Below, in pieces: positions 1 through 5,579 of a DNA stretch of 5,579 nucleotides. Position 1 is the stretch's first letter, and every line of letters begins with the position of its first letter. The notes under the pieces were generated by a model, which saw nothing but the letters and a program-made list of their open reading frames with translations, was not told the DNA's origin and did no database searches. Where the stretch lies: contig CP070687.1 in the NCBI GenBank assembly GCA_020353115.1, forward strand, positions 316,588-322,166, given 5' to 3'. The position numbers were made by a program, and so were the translations under genes. This DNA comes from Bacteroidales bacterium. Its GTDB lineage: Bacteria > Bacteroidota > Bacteroidia > Bacteroidales > VadinHA17.

Positions 1-773
1 AGATTCCCGATTTCATCGAGGAAGATCGTCCCTCCTGAGGCAATTTCAAACCTGCCGGGTTTATCGGTGGCGGCATCGGTGAATGCTCCTTTGGTATGAC
101 CAAATAATTCACTCTCAAATAAACTTTCGGGAATCGCACCAAGATCTACGCGGACATAAACCTGATCTTTTCGTTGGGATAAAGTGTGAATATATTGTGC
201 AACCAGATCCTTTCCGACACCATTCTCTCCCAACAGTAAAACGTTGGCATCCGTGGTGGCAACCTTTCCGGCTGCCTCGACTACGCTATTCATACCGGGC
301 GAATGAGAGATAATCTGATCGGTTTCCAGCTTTACATCCTGCTGGATCGTCTGCCGGGTTAATTTCAATCTTTCAACTTCAAGCCTTGATCTTCGGATCT
401 GTAATCCGGAAAGTACCGATCCGAGTAATTTCTCATTTTTCCAGGGTTTCAGGATGAAATCCAAAGCCCCCATTTTCAATCCCTGTACTGCCAGGTTTAC
501 ATCACCGTAAGCTGTCATCAGTACGACGACAATATTCGGATCGTGGTTCTTTATTTTCTCCAGCCAGGTCAAACCCTCTTGCCCGTCAATGATTCCCTTT
601 TGAAAATTCATGTCGAGCAAAACGATATCATATGAATCCTGTTTTAAAGTAGGAATTATTTTCCATGGATCAGAAATGGTGCCTACATGTGAAAAGTGTT
701 CGGATAAGAAGAGTTCGGTTGTGATCAGAATATCCGGATCGTCATCAACAACCAGGATGCTGCACTGTTCCAT
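1..773 (-). CDS. Sigma-54-dependent NtrC-family response regulator (N-terminal part, cut by window edge)
   Basis: A two-component response regulator that, when phosphorylated, should use ATP hydrolysis to open sigma-54 RNA polymerase promoters in the cytoplasm. I translated 257 codons from the ATG at 773-771; the reading frame stays open to the left edge. Residues 1-120 are a receiver domain: acidic pocket D10-D12, phospho-acceptor D54 in IVLLDMN, T87 and K109-P110. Residues 121-150 are a charged linker. The AAA+ domain starts near 152, with Walker A GENGVGKD (182-189), the sigma-54 contact loop GAFTDA (229-234, canonical GAFTGA) after ESELFGHTK, and Walker B GGTIFLDE (247-254). The rest of the AAA+ domain and the expected Fis-type HTH lie outside the window. 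It is divergent from the permease gene, which is its likely target. The family call is secure. The partner kinase is not visible, and the signal sensed is unknown. Confidence 0.95.
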   Translation of the reverse strand, partial: MEQCSILVVDDDPDILITTELFLSEHFSHVGTISDPWKIIPTLKQDSYDIVLLDMNFQKGIIDGQEGLTWLEKIKNHDPNIVVVLMTAYGDVNLAVQGLKMGALDFILKPWKNEKLLGSVLSGLQIRRSRLEVERLKLTRQTIQQDVKLETDQIISHSPGMNSVVEAAGKVATTDANVLLLGENGVGKDLVAQYIHTLSQRKDQVYVRVDLGAIPESLFESELFGHTKGAFTDAATDKPGRFEIASGGTIFLDEIGN

Positions 774-795
774 TATTTCCCGGTATACAGAATAA

Positions 796-831
796 TAAAA
801 GTATGAAATTTTATATAAAAATATGAAAAAA
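796..831 (-). promoter_or_regulatory. Possible promoter of the response regulator gene in an A/T-rich tract
   Basis: The tract just upstream of the regulator start is almost pure A/T. On the minus strand, TACTTTTA (803-796) matches the Bacteroidota -7 element TAnnTTTG except at the last base, with a T-rich -33-like stretch about 20-22 bases upstream. The tract also contains the perfect 12-bp palindrome TTTTATATAAAA (809-820), flanked by two direct copies of TATGAAA (802-808 and 822-828) set 20 bp apart, about two helical turns. The A/T bias makes chance matches likely. Confidence 0.22.
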
Positions 832-854
832 GTGCATTAAATTCGAACATCAGG

Positions 855-873
855 ATGCTTCAATATCGAGCAT
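855..873. promoter_or_regulatory. Candidate activator-binding dyad upstream of the permease promoter
   Basis: ATGCT (855-859) and AGCAT (869-873) form a 5-bp inverted repeat with a 9-base spacer, followed by a second short dyad, GCAT-atg-ATGC (870-880). The centre lies about 100 bp upstream of the start point predicted from the sigma-54-like element at 938-953. That distance is typical of upstream sites bound by NtrC-family activators. The dyad itself is seen directly; the role is inferred, and 5-bp arms are short enough to arise by chance. Confidence 0.25.
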
Positions 874-900
874 ATGATGCAATTTGGAAATGTGTTGTAA

Positions 901-922
901 TGATCTAATCCAAAGATTATCA
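901..922. repeat. Short inverted repeat (8-bp stem with a bulge)
   Basis: TGA (901-903) plus TAATC (906-910) pair with GATTA (915-919) plus TCA (920-922) around a CAAA loop, with TC bulged on the left arm. It sits between the dyad at 855-873 and the sigma-54-like element. It could be a second protein-binding site or be incidental. It lacks a T-run, so it is not an intrinsic terminator. Confidence 0.25.
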
Positions 923-937
923 GCACATAATGATTCC

Positions 938-953
938 TGGCATAGGGATTGGT
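938..953 (+). promoter_or_regulatory. Candidate sigma-54 (-24/-12) promoter of the permease gene
   Basis: TGGCAT (938-943), five bases, then TTGGT (949-953) aligns with the sigma-54 consensus TGGCAC-N5-TTGCW with the exact spacing. It differs only at the sixth base (T for C) and at the -12 position (G for C). The -12 difference falls in a highly conserved base, so the site may be weak or spurious. Transcription would begin near 964, giving a leader of about 12 bases before the ATG at 976. The divergent neighbour encodes a sigma-54 activator, which supports the reading. Confidence 0.4.
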
Positions 954-975
954 AAGGAGTATCAAAACAAGGACA

Positions 976-3387
976 ATGACCGGACATATTTTCAAAATCG
1001 CCATTCGAAACCTGAAAAAAAACAAAACGGGCTCCATTATAAATCTGGTTGGCCTTACTCTGGGGATTCTTACAAGTGTACTTATCATTCTGGGCATCCG
1101 GTTTGAGTTAAACTATGACAGGCATAACGTTCATTACGACAGGATATACAGGGTGAATATGAGGTTTAATTTTGGAGTACAGGAAATTGATCAGGTTGTA
1201 ACGCCTCCCTATTTAGGCCCTGCCATGGTAAATGACTTCCCGCAGGTTAAGAATGCGGTAAGGATTGTAAATGTTGGGGCAACCGTCTCATTTCGGGAGA
1301 AAAAATTCAGGGAAGACCGTGCATTTGCCGCGGATTCAAGTTTATTTCAGATTTTTTCCTTCAGGTTTATTGAGGGGAATCCCGCCACGGTATTTGGAAT
1401 ACCCAATACTGCGGTAATAACAGAATCGGTTGCCGGAAAGTATTTCGGGAATGAGAATCCTGTCGGAGAAATCTTGAATATTAAGTTTGACGGGGGGACA
1501 GATTCAACTCTTTACCTTGTTACGGGTGTTATCGGGGATTTGCCTGCCAGCTCCCATTTCCATTTTGATATTGTTGTTTCACTGGAGAGTTTCAGCTCCT
1601 GGGTGAATCGCAGCAACTGGTATAACAATGCATTTAAAACCTATATACTCCTTGAAGAGAATGCTTCCGTTGAGGGTTTGACTGAAAAACTTCCTGAATT
1701 CACATATAAATACTGGGGAGATACGGAAAATTTTGATGCCTGGCTGCAGAAGGAAAATCGCAGGATATTTTACCTCTATCCGCTTTCCCGGATCCATTTA
1801 TATTCGGATCTGAGTTACGAGTTTGAAGCAAATGGTAATATTCTGCATGTTAGAATCTTTGCCATTGTTGCAACCCTGATTTTAATCATAGTTTGTATCA
1901 ATTTTATGAATCTTGTTACTGCCCGGTCTTCAGGCAGGCTAACGGAGATCGGAATTAAAAAAGTGATCGGGGCTACCAGGCAACAATTGATCTTACAGTT
2001 TATAAGCGAGGCGGTTTTAATGTGTCTCGTCTCTCTTGTATTTGGTATGGTCATACTTGAGTTTATTCTGCCATATGCGGAACGTTTTCTTAATATAAAC
2101 CTTAGAATTCATTACTTTGAGTATCCGTTACTGATACCTTCACTTTTTGGATTAGCGCTAATGGTGGGACTTCTGTCCGGGGCTTATCCTGCTTTATATC
2201 TTTCTTCCTTCAGGCCGATACGAATTCTTCAGGCAAATGTTCATGAAGGCAGAGGACAATCGTCCATAAGAAGGATCCTTGTGGTATTTCAATACTTTAT
2301 AGCGACAATCCTCCTAAGTTTTACCATGATTGTTTTCATGCAGTTTCAACTGCTGAAGAAAGGGGATCTGGGATTTAACGACCAGGGTATTCTGGTTATA
2401 TACAATCCGAATACTCTGGAAAATAACCTGAAATCCTTCAGAACAAGGATAAACGGGATTCCGGAAATAAGCAGCAATACACTGTCCCATTCCTTGCCGG
2501 GAACATCCTTCCCCAGCATAGGATTTCAGGCTGAAGGGAGTCCGGATTTGGTGGCCCTGAATATAAATCAGTGCGACGAGGATTTTATACAGACACTTGA
2601 TATTGAACTGGTTGAAGGCAGATCCTTTCACAGGGATTATGCTACCGATACGGCATCCATAATTATTAACCAGGAGGCAGCCCGGATAATGGATCTGGAT
2701 AATCCTCTGGGAAAAATCCTGTTCTCCGGGCCGGATCTGGTAAACCGGTTTACGATCATCGGAGTGGTAAAAGATTTTCATTACGCTTCAAAACAGCATG
2801 CAATTGAGCCAATGGCCCTGGTTCATTTGAAAAATGTCTACAGGGAAATCCCCAGATATCTTACTCTCAAAACATCAACTGCTCGTTCGAATGAAACCAT
2901 TGGCAGGATCGAAACCATCTGGAATGAATTCCTGCCTTCGGTACCATTCAGATATTCATTCCTTGATGAAGAGTATGCCATGTTATTCAAAAAGGAAAAG
3001 CAATTGGGACGGCTTATGCTCCTCTTTTCCTTATTTGCCATACTATTTGCATCCATGGGATTGTTCGGACTAACAGCTTATTCAATAAACCAAAAGGGGC
3101 AGGAAATAGGTATCCGGAAAGCATATGGCGCTTCCGGAGACCAAATTCTTTGGCTTTTTACGGTACATACCACAAAATGGGTGTTGACAGGCAATTTACT
3201 AAGCATTCCCATAATTTTCGTTCTCATCGGTAAATGGCTTACCGGTTATGCGAGCAGGGTGGATCTTTCTGCCTGGTATATTATTGTCCCGATTGGAATT
3301 ACATTAGGGGTTTCATGGATTACGGTTGGTTACCTCTTAAGAAAAGCTGCGAATACCAACCCCGGCGAAATTCTACGTTATGAATAA
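976..3387 (+). CDS. FtsX/MacB-like ABC transporter permease, 8 predicted TM segments
   Basis: An inner-membrane permease of the MacB/FtsX type, which couples a cytoplasmic ATPase to movements of periplasmic domains rather than forming a classical channel; the substrate is unknown. It has 803 residues from ATG 976. Hydrophobic segments lie near 19-42, 291-313, 338-365, 385-408, 432-455, 679-702, 727-751 and 767-788. Periplasmic MacB-PCD-like domains occupy about 45-285 and 460-675. Each half carries the family loop signature: EIGIKKVIGA at 324-333 and EIGIRKAYGAS at 710-720. This duplicated architecture and the opening IFKIAIRNLKKNK are typical of the large Bacteroidota family. A TTG at 949 would add nine residues, but ATG 976 matches the family's usual start and has AAGG nearby (969-972). 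No ATPase gene adjoins it here. It is probably controlled by the divergent sigma-54 regulator. Family call is strong; physiological role is open. Confidence 0.93.
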   Translation: MTGHIFKIAIRNLKKNKTGSIINLVGLTLGILTSVLIILGIRFELNYDRHNVHYDRIYRVNMRFNFGVQEIDQVVTPPYLGPAMVNDFPQVKNAVRIVNVGATVSFREKKFREDRAFAADSSLFQIFSFRFIEGNPATVFGIPNTAVITESVAGKYFGNENPVGEILNIKFDGGTDSTLYLVTGVIGDLPASSHFHFDIVVSLESFSSWVNRSNWYNNAFKTYILLEENASVEGLTEKLPEFTYKYWGDTENFDAWLQKENRRIFYLYPLSRIHLYSDLSYEFEANGNILHVRIFAIVATLILIIVCINFMNLVTARSSGRLTEIGIKKVIGATRQQLILQFISEAVLMCLVSLVFGMVILEFILPYAERFLNINLRIHYFEYPLLIPSLFGLALMVGLLSGAYPALYLSSFRPIRILQANVHEGRGQSSIRRILVVFQYFIATILLSFTMIVFMQFQLLKKGDLGFNDQGILVIYNPNTLENNLKSFRTRINGIPEISSNTLSHSLPGTSFPSIGFQAEGSPDLVALNINQCDEDFIQTLDIELVEGRSFHRDYATDTASIIINQEAARIMDLDNPLGKILFSGPDLVNRFTIIGVVKDFHYASKQHAIEPMALVHLKNVYREIPRYLTLKTSTARSNETIGRIETIWNEFLPSVPFRYSFLDEEYAMLFKKEKQLGRLMLLFSLFAILFASMGLFGLTAYSINQKGQEIGIRKAYGASGDQILWLFTVHTTKWVLTGNLLSIPIIFVLIGKWLTGYASRVDLSAWYIIVPIGITLGVSWITVGYLLRKAANTNPGEILRYE

Positions 3388-3406
3388 ACCTGGTCTCCGG
3401 GTTTTT
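3386..3406 (+). terminator. Candidate intrinsic terminator of the permease gene
   Basis: AAACCTGG (3386-3393) pairs with CCGGGTTT (3397-3404) around a TCT loop, with one G-U wobble, and the T-run extends to 3406. The stem starts inside the TAA stop codon. The T-run is only five long and partly within the stem. On the opposite strand the wobble becomes an A-C mismatch and no T-run follows, so the structure favours plus-strand termination. The gap to the convergent gene is only 61 bases. Confidence 0.5.
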
Positions 3407-3448
3407 GCAAAGCCAAATAATGACGTTTCCCCTGACCGGTAAGGGTGA

Positions 3449-5026
3449 TCAGGTAAAACATTCCCATTGAATCCCGATACGTCTGAGGGCGTATCCGATT
3501 TCACGGTTATAATCGCCGTAACAGGTCATCCAGTGAAAACCCGGCATATTCCCGGCAATAATCTTGTTATCTGTATTGAATCCGATATCGATTTGGGACC
3601 GGCAAATATCCATAAAGGGATTATCCACGATTTTACCCACTAATCCGGTATATCTGTTCATGGCAAAGTCCGGAATAATGTTGGTAACGGTCTGACCTAA
3701 TGCCATTTCAACTTTCGGTGCCGCCCCATAGTCCGATTCGAAATGGGTAAGGATTCTTGCCGGTTCGGTTTTCCGTCCATCCATTCGTCGTGGTGCGGTA
3801 CAATGGGCCAGGGTTATGATTCCATCATGAGGATAGGTGGGATCATTAAGAAATACCGGTTTGCCTGAGATATTGGCAAGCAGAATGCCTGCCGGGATCA
3901 CGACGAAATCCGACTCGCAGAATGCAAGATAGCCTGCATCATTGAGTAAGCTGAGAGTCAGGCATGCCGAGGTCTCAGCAAGCGGCATGATCGTTCCCAT
4001 ACAACCATTAATGGTGATAGCCCTGCAGTTCGCTTTATCCATAATCTTTCGGAAGATCTCATCCAGGATAAATCCGTTATCGACAAACACCCGCTCCGTT
4101 TCCAGGCTGGTTCCCGTACTCTGAAGATATTTCTCTGCCAGCTCTCTTGTACGGTCGGCCGTTACATTGTCCGCCCGGGCTTCCCGTATCAATCCTCCCA
4201 GTTCCTCATATGAGACGGTTATAATATTGAATTTGAATTTTTCCTCTGTCAGTTTGGGTACTACACCTTCCGGCTGGGCCCAGGCGCCAGGCCCTCCGAC
4301 AGCTAAAATTGTCGTGTTAATAGTATTCTTCAATCCACAAAGAGCTCGCAGCCGCCAGAGCAATTCGTCCTGGCTGTCAATGACAACATCATCATCATTC
4401 ACACCGGTAATGGCGGGTTTATCGGTATGTTGCCGTAAGTACCGCGGACTGATAATCTCGTACCACAGATAAACCGGACCCGATTTATGCCGGCAAAAGA
4501 AGATCATATCCCTGCCCGTTTTATGCAACCGGTCGAAGGTATCCATCCATCCACCCGCAGCATATACCAGGAAAAGGTCTGCCGATGCCAGATCCCGGAT
4601 ATCATCCAGTTCATCCGGGCCCCGGACACGGGATATGGGAAGGAACTGAACCGGGAAATCAGAAAGGGATTGAAGTTTCTTTAACTCATTTCCAATCCTT
4701 GCGACTTCTTCTTTCGCATCCTGTTCGGTCTGTATGCCTCCCCAGGCTCTCCAGCTTTGCTGATCCCGGCGTTCCGGGCTGGAATACACAAGAACCGGTT
4801 TTACAACCAGGGAGTCACGCCGGATACCCTGTTGATCTTCTGTTTTTACGGCTGCAAGTGCCTGCCAGGATAAACCAGAAAGGGCAACGATGGAAAGTGT
4901 TGTGTTCCCGGTAACCTGTATGAATTTTCTCCTGGTTATCCCTCTGGATAACAGGTTATTATCCCCACTACAGGGACAACATGTGCCAGGAATTTTACCT
5001 GATTTGTGATTTTTTAAGGTATCCAT
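3449..5026 (-). CDS. Tat-signal protein of the L-fucose isomerase-related family (COG2407-like)
   Basis: A 525-residue protein that resembles the L-fucose/L-arabinose isomerase-related family; the sugar or other substrate cannot be told. A Tat signal spans about 30-60: the twin-arginine motif TRRKFIQ (31-37), a hydrophobic core (about 42-58) and an ALAA-type cleavage site near 56-59, so the mature protein should be periplasmic. Family-like stretches follow: ILAVGGPGAWAQ (240-251), a small-residue segment with ACLTLSLLND (354-363), CESD (370-373), SGKPVFLND (387-395), AHCTAP (407-412) and PGFHWMTCYGD (495-505). E371, D373, H408 and H498 are plausible metal or substrate ligands, by analogy only. 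The ATG at 5026 is the only Met before the Tat motif and has no Shine-Dalgarno sequence. It gives an unusual 30-residue lead with CCPC (16-19). It is convergent with the permease and divergent from a second Tat protein. Fold call moderate to good; catalysis unproven. Confidence 0.78.
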   Translation of the reverse strand: MDTLKNHKSGKIPGTCCPCSGDNNLLSRGITRRKFIQVTGNTTLSIVALSGLSWQALAAVKTEDQQGIRRDSLVVKPVLVYSSPERRDQQSWRAWGGIQTEQDAKEEVARIGNELKKLQSLSDFPVQFLPISRVRGPDELDDIRDLASADLFLVYAAGGWMDTFDRLHKTGRDMIFFCRHKSGPVYLWYEIISPRYLRQHTDKPAITGVNDDDVVIDSQDELLWRLRALCGLKNTINTTILAVGGPGAWAQPEGVVPKLTEEKFKFNIITVSYEELGGLIREARADNVTADRTRELAEKYLQSTGTSLETERVFVDNGFILDEIFRKIMDKANCRAITINGCMGTIMPLAETSACLTLSLLNDAGYLAFCESDFVVIPAGILLANISGKPVFLNDPTYPHDGIITLAHCTAPRRMDGRKTEPARILTHFESDYGAAPKVEMALGQTVTNIIPDFAMNRYTGLVGKIVDNPFMDICRSQIDIGFNTDNKIIAGNMPGFHWMTCYGDYNREIGYALRRIGIQWECFT

Positions 5027-5112
5027 GGATGAATATTTATTTGAAGATAAAAAAAAATCGTTTAATCAGGGGGAGATTTCCGGATTCTGTCATAACTGTT
5101 TTCCCTGTTTAA

Positions 5113-5158
5113 AAATCCCGTGAATAAGGATTCGGGAGTAAATATGCAAACGGGATTT
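5113..5158. repeat. Perfect 9-bp inverted repeat with an alternative internal pairing
   Basis: AAATCCCGT (5113-5121) and ACGGGATTT (5150-5158) are perfect reverse complements around a 28-base loop. Inside the loop, CGGGA (5133-5137) can instead pair with TCCCG (5116-5120), so two hairpins compete for the same left arm. Read on the minus strand, the second arm runs into five T residues (5115-5111), which resembles a terminator or attenuator in the leader of the minus-strand gene. A repressor-binding operator is the other reading. Confidence 0.45.
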
Positions 5159-5317
5159 CAGCTGATTTTTCATTCGTATGTTTTGCCTGTTAGCAATTTA
5201 GTCATTACCTTGTTTCATAATTGGATCCGTATTTGTAATAGGTCAAAAAATACATTCCACTGGATTTTCACTGGCAGATGGAATATTTCAAGTTCAGTCG
5301 TTAAATAATTTTAAATC

Positions 5318-5323
5318 AGGAGG
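5318..5323 (+). promoter_or_regulatory. Strong Shine-Dalgarno sequence for the right-edge gene
   Basis: AGGAGG lies five bases before the ATG at 5329 and fixes that start. It is a full-strength site, unlike the other genes in the window, which have weak or no such sequence. Confidence 0.8.
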
Positions 5324-5328
5324 TTAAT

Positions 5329-5579
5329 ATGCAAAATAATATCAGGCGAAGGGAATTCCTTCGGCTTACCGCAGCAGGCGGTGCATTTTGCTTCTGCGGT
5401 TCAGGTCTTTTGGCAGGCGGAATAAGACCGTATTGGCAAAAGATTATCAGCCCGGGCAACCGGGGCACGAAAGTTAAAGTTGCCAGAATATATCTGGGGA
5501 CATCACATGGCTTGTGGCCGAAACCGAATATGAACTTTGAGGAGGAGATACGGTTTTATGAAGCCCGTTTCCTGGAACT
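5329..5579 (+). CDS. Tat-signal protein, probably a second isomerase-like protein (N-terminal part)
   Basis: Eighty-three codons are visible before the right edge, with the start set by AGGAGG five bases upstream. The N-terminus is a Tat signal: RRREFLRLT (6-14) followed by a Gly/Ala/Leu-rich core (15-31), so export across the inner membrane is expected. The core holds C21 and C23 (FCFC), but the residues before C21 (GAF) do not form a lipobox, so a lipoprotein is unlikely. The mature part opens with KVKVARIYLGTS (48-59), a Trp-Pro motif (63-64) and an acidic helix-like stretch FEEEIRFYEARFLE (70-83). The order beta strand, Trp, then an acidic helix echoes residues 74-118 of the divergent gene (VVKPVLVYSS, W92/W95, then EEVARIGNELKKL). 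I therefore infer a related fold, but too little is visible for proof. Confidence 0.72.
   Translation, partial: MQNNIRRREFLRLTAAGGAFCFCGSGLLAGGIRPYWQKIISPGNRGTKVKVARIYLGTSHGLWPKPNMNFEEEIRFYEARFLE

Larger units (their letters stand above)
5027..5328. promoter_or_regulatory. Divergent spacer between the two Tat-protein genes
   Basis: This A/T-rich spacer of 302 bases contains no convincing gene. It should carry promoters for both flanking genes. On the plus strand, TTTG (5182-5185), a 20-base gap and TACCTTGT (5206-5213) loosely resemble the Bacteroidota -33/-7 pair, with two mismatches in the -7 element. That would give a leader of about 110 bases. No clear minus-strand promoter was found. 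A run of nine A residues (5049-5057) lies just upstream of the minus-strand gene. The 8-bp palindrome TCAGCTGA (5158-5165) followed by five T residues adjoins the inverted repeat at 5113-5158. Confidence 0.4.

Noticed and set aside
83..795. Plus-strand open frames of 61 and 76 codons at the left end
   Set aside because: They are antisense to the response regulator, whose receiver and AAA+ motifs establish the minus strand as coding.
2314..2781. Minus-strand 155-codon open frame
   Set aside because: It lies wholly inside the permease gene on the opposite strand, and the permease frame shows clear family motifs and membrane segments.
3431..3453. CCTGA/TCAGG inverted repeat across the stop of the isomerase-like gene
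   Set aside because: It has only 5 bp of stem with a 13-base interior and no T-run on either strand, so it is not a credible terminator.
4167..4914. Several plus-strand open frames of 65-109 codons
   Set aside because: They are antisense to the Tat isomerase-like gene, overlap one another and show no protein-like motifs.
5120..5308. Plus-strand 62-codon open frame (GTG start) in the divergent spacer
   Set aside because: It has no Shine-Dalgarno sequence, a composition rich in Phe, Trp, His, Ser and Asn with no recognisable motif, and it overlaps the inverted repeat. It looks like chance in an A/T-rich spacer.
5374..5397. Possible lipoprotein signal in the right-edge protein (Cys21 and Cys23 in the hydrophobic core)
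   Set aside because: The residues before Cys21 (Gly-Ala-Phe) and before Cys23 (Phe-Cys-Phe) do not fit the lipobox, which needs a small residue just before Cys.
1..5579. CRISPR array, tRNA, rRNA, insertion sequence or phage attachment site
   Set aside because: No regularly spaced repeats, cloverleaf-like segment, transposase motif or terminal inverted repeats were seen by eye on either strand.

Overview
The window looks like a chromosomal segment of a Bacteroidota bacterium, perhaps a marine or anaerobic Bacteroidales/Marinilabiliales-type lineage. This rests on three things: an 8-TM FtsX/MacB-type permease of the kind heavily expanded in that phylum, a sigma-54 response regulator with the GAFTDA variant and SGGTIFLDEIGN wording common in Bacteroidota, and mostly A/T-rich leaders with weak Shine-Dalgarno sequences. 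The assignment is inferred from protein style, not from a database search. No rRNA, tRNA, CRISPR array, transposase or phage gene was seen.

Layout: (1) Positions 1-773 on the minus strand hold the N-terminal 257 codons of an NtrC-family response regulator (receiver plus the first half of the AAA+ domain), cut by the left edge. (2) Positions 774-975 are a divergent regulatory spacer with dyad elements and a sigma-54-like -24/-12 element immediately before the next gene. (3) Positions 976-3387 on the plus strand encode a complete 803-residue FtsX/MacB-like ABC transporter permease, followed by a candidate intrinsic terminator. (4) Positions 3449-5026 on the minus strand, convergent with the permease, encode a 525-residue Tat-signal protein of the L-fucose isomerase-related family (COG2407-like). 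(5) Positions 5027-5328 are a second divergent spacer with a perfect 9-bp inverted repeat. (6) Positions 5329-5579 on the plus strand hold the start of a second Tat-signal protein, cut by the right edge, whose mature N-terminus resembles that of gene 4.

Two functional units emerge. On the left, a sigma-54 activator probably controls the divergent permease, which would belong to an envelope or efflux ABC system; its ATPase and any partner sensor kinase are not in the window. On the right, two divergent Tat-dependent proteins probably form an exported, sugar-isomerase-like pair of unknown substrate. The most interesting points are the apparent export of an enzyme fold that is normally cytoplasmic, the cysteine cluster placed before the Tat motif, and the match between the sigma-54 activator and a sigma-54-like promoter at the permease start.
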